A DNA stretch of 64,000 bases from Allomuricauda sp. (GCA_030148335.1 JASBTQ010000005.1:21241-85240); one strand, 5' to 3'. Counted from the stretch's first letter, positions 40,855-50,661 are shown. Made by a program: numbers and translations. Notes: a model not told the origin generated them from the letters alone.

Positions 40855-43746
40855 TTATCGGTTTAGGTACAATCTGCCTTGTTTTGGGGCATAATTGTCT
40901 TTGTTGAAGTAAATGATGTAAAAATAGACCCCGTTGGGTGCGATTTGGTTTCCGGTGCCGGAACCGTTCCAAGCCTTATTGGAAGCATCTCCCTTGAACA
41001 TCAGGTTGCCATATCTATTATAAATTTCCAAGATGAAATCAGGGAATATGATCTCCATATTGGGAATGTAGTAGGTGTCATTTCTGCCATCATTGTTCGG
41101 GGAAAATGCATCAGGGATGAAAAAACCGTATTTTTCCGGGTCACAGTTGTTGAGATCGACAGCTACGGGAACCCTGTTCAAATTGACGCAACCGGAATCC
41201 TCATCGTAGCTTTGGGCATAGTAAATGGCGTCATCCATCAAGGGGTCAAAGCTGGACAGGGGTTCCCCGCCCTCGGGCACATCATACCATTCCACTATGG
41301 CATCAATTGGGTTTTCCAAATCAAACAGTTGAGCAACAGTAGGGTTGTCCAGCCCACATAGAAGAAGTTCACCTGATTGCAGATCGGGCAATGGCGGGTT
41401 TATGACGGTGGGGACGATTTCCAATCTTGTCCCGCCCTCGCAGAACCCATCCAGCAGTTCTGATGCAAAATAGGATTGGCCATCGACCAGGACTTCTTCG
41501 GGATCCAATGGTGTTCCCCCTGATGTGGTATCGTACCATAGAATTGTGCCATTGTTGGTCGATGTGACCTCTAAATCCATGAGCATGGGATTTTCGATCC
41601 CACAGTATATGGGGGTCACGTTTTCTGATATAGGGGTTGATGCTTGGACCAATGAGACAGTAACTCTTGCTCTTTCATTTGGCGAGCAATTGTCATTTTC
41701 GTTTTCACTGAATACAAAATAGTCTTCGCCATCGACCAAAATGGTATTCAAAGGGAGAGGCATGTTGTCCTCTAGGGTGTCGTAGAAGGTGATATTGCCC
41801 GATGTATCCACTGTAATGTCTGCCAAAGTGGGGACGCCATCGTTCAAGCAAAAAGATTGATTGCTTTCCACATTGATGACAGTGGGTATTCCTCCGATTG
41901 AGAAACTTTCCTCGAGCTCAAATTCAAATTGTAAACGACATGGGGTGGAATCATTTTGGCTACTTTTTAAAAGTACGATGTAATCTCCGTCCGGAAGATT
42001 GGCAATATCGATACCATACACGGCAACCCCTCCCATAAAGTTAATGGTATTGTCCGTTAGGCTGGTTTGGGTGTTTTGTTCCATCACTTCGTATTCAATC
42101 GTGTAGCTTCCGTTTGGAAGGTTGGGGGCGTTCACAAGTACATCGATTGATGTGGCATCACAATTATTGTCCACGGCAATATCCAACTCAATTTCTTCGG
42201 GTATGGGTGTCACTTGAATGGCAGTCGTGATCAAACAATTCATTTCCAGAGAGTTTGTTACTTCGATGTCCACAGTATAGGCTCCGGGCAATTCAAAGTG
42301 TGTCGATGGAATGCTGAATGTTCCTGAGCCATCCAAAAATTGTACATTTTCGGCGGATAGATCAAGGTTGGAGTTATCGGGTAAAGAAAGGGTATAGTCA
42401 ATATTATGGACATTGTCGGACAGGTTGCCCAATAGGTCAAGAATATTTTCCAATTGGATCTCGACCTCATTGTTTGGGCAGATGTTCTGACCGGAGGCTT
42501 TTGGGTCTGAGACCAAAAATGTCGTTTGCTGTACACTTATATTTGGGCAGACATCTTGTTCGGGCAAGGTGCCCTGAATGCCGATTATGTCCAATTGCAC
42601 AGTTTCGTTGATGGGTACCAGTGATGGTGACACGATAAAGGAAGCTGTTCCATTGTTCAAAGCAACAACTGCGACACCATCCTGCAAACCTTCGCTACTG
42701 TTGGTGCGGTATGCAAGTTCGTACTGCCCGGGCGGCAAAATCGAGTTATCATAGTCCAGTGTAACCTCATAATCGGTACCCACACAATAATTTGTGGCAT
42801 CCAGACTGCCATTTAGGGTAGGTAGGATTACAATAAATACTTCAGAATAGGATTCTGGGCACACAGGATGGGTAGGCGAAACCGTATATATGAAGCTATA
42901 AACACCAAATCCATGGATTGCATTGATTTCCTCCACATTGATGATGTTGTCCGTCAAGTTGTCTATTTGATTGGTAATGCCTTCGGACCAAGTACCGTTC
43001 GGGTCCTCCCCAATGAGCAGACTGTTCAGGTTAAAATTGGTGTAACCGGATAGGTCATCAGTCGTACATACCACAAGGTTGGATGGGATGCCTGAATTGG
43101 GTGCGGCATGGACTTCCAAAAAAATGGTCGATTGCGCACCAGGACAGGCATCTACGGCAGGAACGGTATAGGTAAATATGTATTCCCCGGGACCTGCTGC
43201 CTCGGCATTGAACAAGTTGCCCGACAAAAAACCGGTCAGGGTCATGGGATCTTCTTCCCAAAGACCATTAAAGTCGGGGACCACCTCGTCCACAAGGCTC
43301 CCAAGGAAAGAGAACATATTCACGGCAGAATCATCACTACAGGCATTGGCACTGCCATCCACGTTGTCCTCTCCTGCGTAACCGCCCAAAAATAGGGTCA
43401 CCGTAGCCGATTCACCGCAATTTCCGTTGGTGTAAATAAATTGGTGTTCCCCAAAACGGTTGACCATCCAAAGATCAACGATTCCTGTGTTGATGTCCAA
43501 TGCACTTAGGTTTGCCGGATTGGGCGTGGACCACGAACCCCCGGGGGAGGGCATACCGTTCAAGTTTGCAAAAAGATCAAAGTTTCTATTGGAAATATCA
43601 TCAAACTTATTGCAAATGGTGACACTGTTATTTTGTCCTGCACATTGGGAATACGCCGACATTCCCCATAGCAAGAGAAGAGTTATGGCAAAAAGGATTT
43701 TTGTGCCGATTGTACCATATCCTGAACGAATAAGGCTGTTTCGCAT
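40855..43746 (-). CDS. SprB-like surface adhesin with gliding-motility C-terminal domain
   Basis: A 963-residue secreted protein with a signal peptide (cut near SAYSQ), several Ig-like or PKD-like domains, and, in the C-terminal half, tandem domains with the repeated pattern WYDTxSGGTPL ... DGxxYF typical of SprB-like proteins. The end (about 874-963) is the gliding motility-associated, type B T9SS sorting domain, starting IPDAFSPNNDGRND and ending near QGRLYLNR. Type B cargoes need a partnering SprF, here the next gene. It is much shorter than F. johnsoniae SprB (over 6000 residues). It may mediate attachment, possibly binding polysaccharide. Confidence 0.9.
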   Translation of the reverse strand: MRNSLIRSGYGTIGTKILFAITLLLLWGMSAYSQCAGQNNSVTICNKFDDISNRNFDLFANLNGMPSPGGSWSTPNPANLSALDINTGIVDLWMVNRFGEHQFIYTNGNCGESATVTLFLGGYAGEDNVDGSANACSDDSAVNMFSFLGSLVDEVVPDFNGLWEEDPMTLTGFLSGNLFNAEAAGPGEYIFTYTVPAVDACPGAQSTIFLEVHAAPNSGIPSNLVVCTTDDLSGYTNFNLNSLLIGEDPNGTWSEGITNQIDNLTDNIINVEEINAIHGFGVYSFIYTVSPTHPVCPESYSEVFIVILPTLNGSLDATNYCVGTDYEVTLDYDNSILPPGQYELAYRTNSSEGLQDGVAVVALNNGTASFIVSPSLVPINETVQLDIIGIQGTLPEQDVCPNISVQQTTFLVSDPKASGQNICPNNEVEIQLENILDLLGNLSDNVHNIDYTLSLPDNSNLDLSAENVQFLDGSGTFSIPSTHFELPGAYTVDIEVTNSLEMNCLITTAIQVTPIPEEIELDIAVDNNCDATSIDVLVNAPNLPNGSYTIEYEVMEQNTQTSLTDNTINFMGGVAVYGIDIANLPDGDYIVLLKSSQNDSTPCRLQFEFELEESFSIGGIPTVINVESNQSFCLNDGVPTLADITVDTSGNITFYDTLEDNMPLPLNTILVDGEDYFVFSENENDNCSPNERARVTVSLVQASTPISENVTPIYCGIENPMLMDLEVTSTNNGTILWYDTTSGGTPLDPEEVLVDGQSYFASELLDGFCEGGTRLEIVPTVINPPLPDLQSGELLLCGLDNPTVAQLFDLENPIDAIVEWYDVPEGGEPLSSFDPLMDDAIYYAQSYDEDSGCVNLNRVPVAVDLNNCDPEKYGFFIPDAFSPNNDGRNDTYYIPNMEIIFPDFILEIYNRYGNLMFKGDASNKAWNGSGTGNQIAPNGVYFYIIYFNKDNYAPKQGRLYLNR

Positions 43747-43904
43747 AGTGATAAGTAGGTAAAAAGTATTGCATTTTGATTTTTGGGAAAATCAAAAAAC
43801 AACTCGTTAAAAAAATTGATGATCCGTTGTGGGGTTACAACTGGATGAATTCCTGAGGTTAGAAGCCGTAAAACTAATCAAAAAAGACAAATGGGAACGC
43901 AGGA

Positions 43905-43921
43905 ATGTACTTATTGTACAT
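43905..43921. promoter_or_regulatory. Inverted repeat upstream of the adhesin operon
   Basis: ATGTAC-TTATT-GTACAT is a perfect 6-bp inverted repeat in the 292-nt gap between the divergent adhesin operon and mpl. It is a candidate operator. Confidence 0.35.
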
Positions 43922-44012
43922 AATTACGGGTAAATGGCCATAAAAAAGCACAATATGACATTTTATGGATCCATTGTTTCTTGAAGAATGGGCTGAGGTC
44001 TTGGGTGATCAC

Positions 44013-44020
44013 TATCTTTG
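44013..44020 (+). promoter_or_regulatory. -7 box (TATCTTTG) for mpl
   Basis: An exact TANNTTTG match lies 18 nt before the ATG at 44039. No convincing -33 element is seen. Confidence 0.55.
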
Positions 44021-44038
44021 CCCTGAAAAAGAATCTTG

Positions 44039-45397
44039 ATGCACATACACTTTATAGCCATCGGGGGCAGTGCCATGCACAACCTGGCACTGGCATTGCA
44101 GGAACAGGGGCATGAAATAACAGGGAGTGACGATGTCATTTTTGAACCGTCCAAGAGCAGGTTGCGGGCCAATGGCCTATTGCCGGAAGATTTTGGTTGG
44201 TTCCCCGAAAAAATCCATGGCGGTCTGGATATCGTGATCTTGGGCATGCATGCCAAGGACGACAATCCAGAACTGTTGAAGGCCCAAGAACTGGGGTTGA
44301 AGATATTTTCCTATCCCGAATTTCTCTACGAACATTCCAAACACAAAACCCGGGTGGTCATTGGAGGTAGCCATGGCAAGACCACCATCACCTCCATGGT
44401 CTTGCATGTGCTTCGCTATCATGACATTGAGGTGGATTATATGGTGGGGGCCCAACTGGACGGCTTTGATAAAATGGTACATCTTACCGAGGAAAACGAT
44501 TTTATGGTCTTGGAGGGGGACGAATACCTTTCATCGCCAACGGACAGAAGGCCCAAGTTCCATTTGTACAGGCCCAACATTGCCCTGTTGAGCGGCATTG
44601 CATGGGACCATATCAATGTTTTTCCCACTTTTGAGAATTACGTGGAACAGTTCCGCATTTTTGTGGACAGCATTGTAAAGGGTGGAAGCATCACCTACAA
44701 TTCGGAAGATCCCGAAGTAAAGAAAATAGTGGAGACCACGGAAAACCCCATACGGAAGTTCCCGTACAGCACTCCTCCCTATCGAGTGCAGGATGGCAAA
44801 ACCTTGTTGGACACACCAGATGGCGAAATGCCCCTTGAAATTTTTGGAAGACATAATTTGGGCAATTTGGCCGGGGCCAAATGGATTTGCCAGCAAATGG
44901 GGGTGGACGAAATGGATTTTTATGAGGCCATGGCGACCTTTAAAGGGGCGGCCAAGCGTCTGGAAAAACTGGTGGAAGGAAAGGATAGGGTGGCGTTCAA
45001 GGATTTTGCCCATGCCCCGAGCAAGGTCAGTGCCACCACAAAAGCGGTGAAGGAGCAATATCCCCAACACCGGTTGATCGCCTGTTTGGAGCTGCACACG
45101 TACAGCAGTCTGAACCCCGAATTCCTGAAACAATACCGAGGGGCTTTGGATGCCGCGGATACAGCAGTGGTCTTTTATTCCCCGGAATCGGTGAAGGTGA
45201 AAGGGCTGCAAGAAGTGACCAAGGAGCAAATCATGGAGGCCCTGAATCGGATGGATGCCCAAATTTTCACAGATTCCGTGGCCTTTCAGGATTACCTGTT
45301 CGCCCAGAATTTTGAGGACACCACCTTATTGTTCATGAGTTCTGGGAACTATGGGGGCATTGATTTTGAAAAATTGAGGACTGTGTTTTTAAAATAG
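44039..45397 (+). CDS. mpl: Mpl, UDP-N-acetylmuramate:L-alanyl-gamma-D-glutamyl-meso-diaminopimelate ligase
   Basis: Mpl recycles murein by ligating the tripeptide L-Ala-D-Glu-mDAP directly to UDP-MurNAc. The 452-residue protein has the Mur ligase ATP loop GGSHGKTT at 109-116, the N-terminal Rossmann motif IAIGGSAMHNLALAL, the ATP-binding FGRHNLGNLAGA, and the Mpl-type stretch KDFAHAPSKV. It differs from MurC by the latter. The ATG at 44039 is chosen over the adjacent TTG at 44036; the -7 box lies 18 nt ahead. It is convergent with the DUF1569 gene, 2 nt apart. Confidence 0.94.
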   Translation: MHIHFIAIGGSAMHNLALALQEQGHEITGSDDVIFEPSKSRLRANGLLPEDFGWFPEKIHGGLDIVILGMHAKDDNPELLKAQELGLKIFSYPEFLYEHSKHKTRVVIGGSHGKTTITSMVLHVLRYHDIEVDYMVGAQLDGFDKMVHLTEENDFMVLEGDEYLSSPTDRRPKFHLYRPNIALLSGIAWDHINVFPTFENYVEQFRIFVDSIVKGGSITYNSEDPEVKKIVETTENPIRKFPYSTPPYRVQDGKTLLDTPDGEMPLEIFGRHNLGNLAGAKWICQQMGVDEMDFYEAMATFKGAAKRLEKLVEGKDRVAFKDFAHAPSKVSATTKAVKEQYPQHRLIACLELHTYSSLNPEFLKQYRGALDAADTAVVFYSPESVKVKGLQEVTKEQIMEALNRMDAQIFTDSVAFQDYLFAQNFEDTTLLFMSSGNYGGIDFEKLRTVFLK

Positions 45398-45399
45398 GT

Positions 45400-45852
45400 C
45401 TAAACACCAAACTGCCTCAAATGGTGGTCCAGATGCTTGTACTGCATCTGTCCCCATTGTTCATAGGTGAAAGAACCAAAAACGGGATGAGGGTCCCACA
45501 CTTTCTTGTCCTTTTGCCGATGAAAATCATCGATCAGCGTGATCAATTTTTTCTTTTCCGTTGAAAAATCCTTGTCCTCTACCACTTTGAGCTCCTTGGC
45601 CGTAGGCAGGTTGTGTCGCCAGGGTTTGTCATTGTACATACTTTTTTTGAAACTTTTCATGAGCAGTTTCATCAGGGGATTCATTTTTTTGGAGCGGTCA
45701 TAATCTCCTAGGGCAATCTTGAGCGGAATTTGGCAATGGCACAGCATTTGGCCCACGGTCATTTTGCCCCAAAGGCCTTGGGATGATTCGGTCAGTTGAT
45801 TTGTCCTCGCCAAGATTTCAGTATGGACTTCTGTGTTGAACAATGATTTCAT
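45400..45852 (-). CDS. DUF1569-family (DinB-like) protein
   Basis: A 150-residue soluble protein of the DUF1569/DinB-like four-helix fold. It has the metal-binding type histidines in MLCHCQIPLKIAL and HLDHHLRQFGV, the pattern expected for DinB-like proteins, and a basic central loop. DinB-like proteins include metal-dependent thiol transferases; the family function is unknown. It is divergent from radC, sharing a promoter gap of about 50 nt, and convergent with mpl. Confidence 0.85.
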   Translation of the reverse strand: MKSLFNTEVHTEILARTNQLTESSQGLWGKMTVGQMLCHCQIPLKIALGDYDRSKKMNPLMKLLMKSFKKSMYNDKPWRHNLPTAKELKVVEDKDFSTEKKKLITLIDDFHRQKDKKVWDPHPVFGSFTYEQWGQMQYKHLDHHLRQFGV

Positions 45853-45893
45853 CTATGGGCATTTATCTTGAAAATTACATAAAATTAATCTCC

Positions 45894-45901
45894 TATCTTT
45901 A
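45894..45901 (+). promoter_or_regulatory. -7-like box (TATCTTTA) adjacent to the radC start
   Basis: This has one mismatch to the consensus and ends 4 nt before the radC ATG, suggesting a leaderless or very short leader message. Confidence 0.45.
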
Positions 45902-45905
45902 GACC

Positions 45906-46604
45906 ATGCAAGAAAAACTAGCTTCTTTTTCCATTAAGAATTGGGCCGATGATGACAAGCCAAGGGAAAAATTGGTGCAGAAGGGCTGTTTTGTTTTGTC
46001 GGATGCTGAACTGATCGCCATCCTGATAGGTTCCGGGAGCCGTGATGAAAGTGCCGTGGAGCTGTCCAAACGCATTTTGGCCTCCGTGGACCACAATCTC
46101 AATGAGTTGGGCAAACTTTCCGTCAACCAATTGATGAGGTTCAAGGGCATTGGTGAAGCAAAAGCAGTGAGCATAGCCGCTGCACTCGAAATGGGCCGCC
46201 GAAGGAGGACGGACGATACCAAGAAAATCACGGCCATAACAAGCAGCAAGGATGCCTTTGAGTTGTTGTACCCATTGATAGGGGAGTTGCCGCACGAAGA
46301 ATTCTGGATCCTGTACCTGAACAATTCCAACAAGGTCATCCATAAATCACAGTTGAGCAAGGGAGGCATCACAGGTACTTTGGTAGATGTGAGGCTGGTG
46401 ATGAAACAGGCGTTGGAACTGGGGGCCGTGGGCATCATTTTGGCGCACAACCATCCATCCGGCACCCTCAAACCCAGTTTGGCCGACAAACAGATTACGG
46501 AAAAGCTCAAAAAAGCATCGGAAGCGTTGGATATTAAGATCTTGGACCACTTGATCGTGGCCCAGCACCAATATCTCAGCTTTGCGGATAAAGGAATCCT
46601 ATAA
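45906..46604 (+). CDS. radC: RadC family JAB/MPN-domain protein
   Basis: This 232-residue protein has an N-terminal helix-hairpin-helix part (LSDAELIAILIGSG and VNQLMRFKGIGEAKA) and a C-terminal JAB1/MPN metalloprotease-like domain (about 105-232) with the JAMM pattern: Glu of EEFWILYLN, then LAHNHPSGTLKPSLAD. RadC was once thought to act in DNA repair, but its function is unclear; some RadC proteins are linked to competence. The start at 45906 is right after a -7-like box. It is followed 2 nt later by the deacetylase-like gene. Confidence 0.93.
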   Translation: MQEKLASFSIKNWADDDKPREKLVQKGCFVLSDAELIAILIGSGSRDESAVELSKRILASVDHNLNELGKLSVNQLMRFKGIGEAKAVSIAAALEMGRRRRTDDTKKITAITSSKDAFELLYPLIGELPHEEFWILYLNNSNKVIHKSQLSKGGITGTLVDVRLVMKQALELGAVGIILAHNHPSGTLKPSLADKQITEKLKKASEALDIKILDHLIVAQHQYLSFADKGIL

Positions 46605-46606
46605 CC

Positions 46607-47902
46607 ATGTTGCTGATATTTACCCATAAAATCACGAACAGGCTCACCTATACGGCGAAACAGCTATTTGAGAAAATATTGGGAATGGAAATCACCTTTA
46701 CCACCAAGGTCGAGGATTTTATCAAGCATTCCGGGCCCAAGATGACCTATTCCAAACAGCCCCTCCAAAATGAATTTTTTATCAGGAGCAATGACCTGTT
46801 GTTCGAGCAGGGGATCAATGATTTGGATATCAAAGTGATGGACTGGGAAGGGGTGCCCTGTTTTTTCTCAGCAGGGGACAAAAGTACTTTGCCCTTCGAT
46901 ATTTTTTCGGCAAGTTTTTTTCTCTTGAGCCGTTACGAAGAATACCTCCCCCATGTGAAGGACAGTGTGGGCCGATTTCCGGTCAAGGAGAGCATTGCCT
47001 ATCAGAACAAATTCTTGGAACTGCCCGTGGTAGATCTATGGGCCTTTAAGCTGTTGGATGCACTCAAACAGCGTTTTCCGGACCTTGATCACAAGGAAAA
47101 GGCTTATAGTTTTACATCCATTATCAATGTCACTACCTCGCATGCTTTTGCTATGAGGGGATTGGCGCGGACCCTTGGAGGTTTTTTCCTGGACCTTGGA
47201 AATTTGAAATTCCGTAGCGTTCTGGACCGTTTCTCGGTACTTCTTGGCTTAAAGAAAGACCCCTATGACAATTTTTATGAGCTGATCGACATCCATAAGA
47301 AATTCCCCATAAGGACCATGTTTTTCTTTCAGTTTGCCAAACATTCGGCGCACGACAAGAATGTTTCCACCATCCATAACAAGTTCAGGTATTTGATAAA
47401 AGCAGTGGCGGATTACAGTGTGGTGTCGCTCAGCACTTCGTTTTTGTCCTCAACGGACAAAACCGTGCTGAAAGAAGAGAAAAAGCAATTGGGCAACCTG
47501 ATCAATAGGCCCATCAGTTATTCCAGGCTTCGGTACAATAGGGTGAATGTTCCCGCTACCTATCGTAATCTGGTGGAAACGGAGTTTACGGACGATTTCT
47601 CCATGGGCTACACCCACGAAGTCGGTTTTCGTGCAGGGACCTGTACGCCCTTCCATTTTTATGACATCAATATGGAGGTAAGACAACCGCTGAAAGTGCA
47701 CCCTTTTGCCGTGCACGATTATGCTCTGGTCAACTATCGGAACAAAGAGGAAATCTTTGAAAAAATGGATAAGATGTACCGCATGGTCAAACAGGTAAAA
47801 GGGGATTTCATCGTGGTGTTCTCCAACGAACTTTTGGGCGGCAAGCAGCACTTGGACTGGATGGAGCTCTATCAATCTTTTTTAAAACGATATTATGTTT
47901 GA
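46607..47902 (+). CDS. Polysaccharide deacetylase-like protein, probably lacking the catalytic Asp pair
   Basis: A 431-residue cytoplasmic protein resembling flavobacterial polysaccharide-deacetylase-family proteins with an N-terminal DUF7033-like domain. The C-terminal GFRAGTCTPFHFYDINM and LKVHPFAVHDYAL segments match the family, and FDIFSASFFLLSRYEEYL is in the first domain. The stretch SIINVTTSHAFAMRG stands where relatives, as I recall, have an Asp-x-Asp metal site, so activity may be lost or changed. It is in an operon with radC and yjjG (8-nt overlap). The substrate is unknown; such genes often lie with polysaccharide or exopolysaccharide genes. Confidence 0.7.
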   Translation: MLLIFTHKITNRLTYTAKQLFEKILGMEITFTTKVEDFIKHSGPKMTYSKQPLQNEFFIRSNDLLFEQGINDLDIKVMDWEGVPCFFSAGDKSTLPFDIFSASFFLLSRYEEYLPHVKDSVGRFPVKESIAYQNKFLELPVVDLWAFKLLDALKQRFPDLDHKEKAYSFTSIINVTTSHAFAMRGLARTLGGFFLDLGNLKFRSVLDRFSVLLGLKKDPYDNFYELIDIHKKFPIRTMFFFQFAKHSAHDKNVSTIHNKFRYLIKAVADYSVVSLSTSFLSSTDKTVLKEEKKQLGNLINRPISYSRLRYNRVNVPATYRNLVETEFTDDFSMGYTHEVGFRAGTCTPFHFYDINMEVRQPLKVHPFAVHDYALVNYRNKEEIFEKMDKMYRMVKQVKGDFIVVFSNELLGGKQHLDWMELYQSFLKRYYV

Positions 47903-48584
47903 TCATAAGGTTACGGACATCTTCTTTGATCTGGACCATACCTTATGGGATTTTGAAAGGAATTCGGCATTGACCTTTGCCAAGATTTTGGAAAGCAACC
48001 GGGTAAAAGTCGATCTCGATGGCTTTTTGGAAATCTATTCCCCCATCAATTTTGAGATGTGGAAGCTCTACCGCGAAAATGGGATCACACAATCGGAACT
48101 GCGCTATCAGCGGCTGAGACGTACCTTTGACACCTTGAAGGAACCTATAACTGATGAAGTAATCCATGCCCTGTCCCATGAATATATAGAACACTTGCCC
48201 TCCTTCGTACACCTGTTGCCCAATACCATCGAAGTGTTGGAATACCTTTTCCCAAAATACAAGTTGCACATCATCACCAATGGATTTCAGGACGTACAGG
48301 AACGGAAAGTGAAGGGCAGCAATATTCACCACTATTTCGATCAGATAATCAATTCCGAAATGGCCGGGGTAAAGAAACCCCATCCCTATATTTTTGAGCT
48401 GGCCTTGCTCAAGGCCAAAGTTGAACCAAGAAACACCCTCATGGTGGGGGACAATCTGGAGGCGGATATTTTGGGGGCAAAGGCCATTGGCATGCAGGTG
48501 GTCCACTTCAACTCCAACAGTGAGCCAAGTCATGATATTTGTAGGACTATCCATGACCTTATTGAAATAAAAAGCATTTTATAG
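47895..48584 (+). CDS. yjjG: YjjG-family noncanonical pyrimidine nucleotidase (HAD superfamily)
   Basis: This 229-residue HAD phosphatase dephosphorylates pyrimidine nucleotides and, in E. coli, noncanonical forms such as 5-fluoro-dUMP. The nucleophile and general acid are in motif I DLDHTLWDF (Asp12, Asp14), motif II is in IITNGFQDVQ, and motif III in VKKPHP...MVGDNLEADI. The cap domain is between motifs I and II. The ATG overlaps the end of the deacetylase-like gene by 8 nt. Confidence 0.92.
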   Translation: MFDHKVTDIFFDLDHTLWDFERNSALTFAKILESNRVKVDLDGFLEIYSPINFEMWKLYRENGITQSELRYQRLRRTFDTLKEPITDEVIHALSHEYIEHLPSFVHLLPNTIEVLEYLFPKYKLHIITNGFQDVQERKVKGSNIHHYFDQIINSEMAGVKKPHPYIFELALLKAKVEPRNTLMVGDNLEADILGAKAIGMQVVHFNSNSEPSHDICRTIHDLIEIKSIL

Positions 48585-48642
48585 AGTTATATAGAAAGAA
48601 TGGCATACCCCTGTTACACTATTCCTGAAAATGCTTTTGGCT

Positions 48643-49194
48643 ATGAAAAGGTTGTTTTTCCCGATGCTTTTTGCCTCAATTTTGATATTGATGCCCTCTT
48701 CTTGTATGGAAGAACAGGATTTTGACCAATTCGATGACCTTAGTATAACCCCCACTTTGGCTTCTGGTATTTTTTACTTGGAATCGGATGAGGAGACCAT
48801 CAACTCATATGGAGGATTTGGGACCTTCTATTCCCAAACGATGAACTTTGATGCGTTCAATGAAACGTATGTGGCAGAGCGACTGTTGGAAGGTGTCATC
48901 ATTTATGAAATAGAGAATACGACCAGCAAGCGTTTGGACATCAGCATCGAATTTTTGGATGAATCCGGAAATCCCTTGTATATGGAAGGATTTACCGTGG
49001 AAGCCAACCTGTCGGAACCCGTCACTAGGGAAGTTGCCTATGGGCCGGGCGGTTTAAGCCTTTCCATTTTGGCCAATACCTCCAGTCTCAGGGTCACCGG
49101 AAGGAATTTGGGAGACGCCACCAGTACATCATCACATCCGGAACCCAAGATCTCGTTGAGTTCCGCTGCTGAATTTATATTCCGTTTGAAATGA
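48643..49194 (+). CDS. Hypothetical lipoprotein, first of a three-gene set
   Basis: A 183-residue lipoprotein (lipobox MPSSC, Cys21) with an acidic MEEQDFDQFDD region right after the Cys, like the lipoprotein export signal of Bacteroidetes that directs lipoproteins to the cell surface. The rest is beta-strand rich with LEGVIIYEIENTTSKRLDISIEFLD, suggesting an Ig-like fold. I recognise no family. The stop overlaps the start of the DUF5723 gene by 4 nt, so both are translated together. ATG at 48643 is preferred over an upstream ATG four codons before. Confidence 0.78.
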   Translation: MKRLFFPMLFASILILMPSSCMEEQDFDQFDDLSITPTLASGIFYLESDEETINSYGGFGTFYSQTMNFDAFNETYVAERLLEGVIIYEIENTTSKRLDISIEFLDESGNPLYMEGFTVEANLSEPVTREVAYGPGGLSLSILANTSSLRVTGRNLGDATSTSSHPEPKISLSSAAEFIFRLK

Positions 49195-50648
49195 GAGGAT
49201 TGCTCATAACCATTCTCGTAGCTACTTTTGGAATTTATTCCACCCATGCCCAAAATAGGCAGCTGCTCTACGATTTCAATGAAATCCCACAGGCATTGAT
49301 GCTGAACCCCGGAATGAAGACCTCGCAGCGTTGGCATGTTGGGGTTCCCGTAATATCCGGATTGTTTTTCCAAGCTTCGACCAGTGGGGTCACCGTAAAT
49401 GATCTTTTTGCCGATGACGGAGTGGATTTTACCACAAAGGTGCAGGAGCGTGTTTTGGACGTGATGACCCGCAGGGACGATTTTAGTTCCACCAGTCAGA
49501 TAGAAGGGTTCAATATTGGTTTTAGAGGGAGAAACAGGCCGGATGACTATTATTCCTTCGGGATGTATGGTGAAATGGACATCATAAGCTATTGGCCCAA
49601 GGATTTGGCCCTATTGGCCTTTGAGGGCAATGGCGGCAGCAATATTGGTAGGAGTTTTGACCTCGGCGATCTCAAACTAAGAGGGGAAATGGTGAACGTG
49701 TTCCATTTTGGCATCAATAGAAAAGTAAACAATACTTGGACCATTGGGGCCAGGGCAAAATTGTACTCCAGCATTTTTCAGTTCCAGTCCATCAAGAATT
49801 CGGGCTCGTTCACGACAGTGCAGGGACAGGACAATATTTATAGGAGCACCATTGTGGCCGACATGCAATTGCAGACGTCGGGTGTGAAAGGATTTTACGA
49901 TATCATTGATGAGGATACCGGGACCACCAGAAAAGACCTGAAACGCCTCTTTACCGAGCGTGTATTGCTGGGGGGAAGCCTTGGACTTGGTTTCGATGCC
50001 GGATTCACCCATCAACTGAACCCGCAGACCACCGTAACGGGCAGTATTTTGGATGTGGGTTTCATTTATAATTCAAACGATGTTTGGAACTATACTCTTG
50101 AAGGCACTGCAAGCACCGAGGGCATCACCGTTTTTCTGCCAGAGGATATCGATGATGTGGACAATGACCTTTGGCAGGACCTTGTGGATGAAATTGATGA
50201 GGCCCTGCCCCATGGGGAAAATCAATCCGGTTATATTTCCTTTAGGCCGATAAAGGCCTATGGCTCCATTCGATATGATTTTGGGGAAGGGGGAAGAAAC
50301 TGGTCGGAGAACTGTGGCTGTGCCATAAACACAGGAGGTGGGGTCAATAGTGATTTTTATAGGAACAGCGTGGGAGGGCAGCTCTACATGATCAAAAGAC
50401 CAAGGGGAATCCAGGCCGCATTGACCGGATTCTACCAAAAAAGAGTAGGAAGGGGCCTTTCGCTGAAGACGACCTACACCATCGATAAGTATTCGCTGAC
50501 CAATATCGGTCTTGGACTGAATTTGCAGGCCGGTCCCGTAAATTTTTATGTGCTGGGCGACAACCTTTTAGGTTACGGGAACATTGCCGATAGTCACTAC
50601 GCTTCTTTACAGTTCGGATTTAATATCATATCTTGGAACGATAATTGA
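49191..50648 (+). CDS. DUF5723-family outer-membrane beta-barrel protein
   Basis: This 485-residue outer-membrane protein has a signal peptide (cut near STHAQ), and the mature protein starts with a DUF5723-like LNPGMKTSQRWHVGVP segment. It is beta-strand rich throughout, ending in an aromatic strand (YASLQFGFNIISW). DUF5723 resembles the PorP/SprF-like and PorV-like barrel groups, but its role is unknown. It is in an operon between the small lipoprotein and the next secreted protein gene, so it may form a surface complex with them. Confidence 0.82.
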   Translation: MRGLLITILVATFGIYSTHAQNRQLLYDFNEIPQALMLNPGMKTSQRWHVGVPVISGLFFQASTSGVTVNDLFADDGVDFTTKVQERVLDVMTRRDDFSSTSQIEGFNIGFRGRNRPDDYYSFGMYGEMDIISYWPKDLALLAFEGNGGSNIGRSFDLGDLKLRGEMVNVFHFGINRKVNNTWTIGARAKLYSSIFQFQSIKNSGSFTTVQGQDNIYRSTIVADMQLQTSGVKGFYDIIDEDTGTTRKDLKRLFTERVLLGGSLGLGFDAGFTHQLNPQTTVTGSILDVGFIYNSNDVWNYTLEGTASTEGITVFLPEDIDDVDNDLWQDLVDEIDEALPHGENQSGYISFRPIKAYGSIRYDFGEGGRNWSENCGCAINTGGGVNSDFYRNSVGGQLYMIKRPRGIQAALTGFYQKRVGRGLSLKTTYTIDKYSLTNIGLGLNLQAGPVNFYVLGDNLLGYGNIADSHYASLQFGFNIISWNDN

Positions 50649-50661
50649 GTTATTGTTCAGT

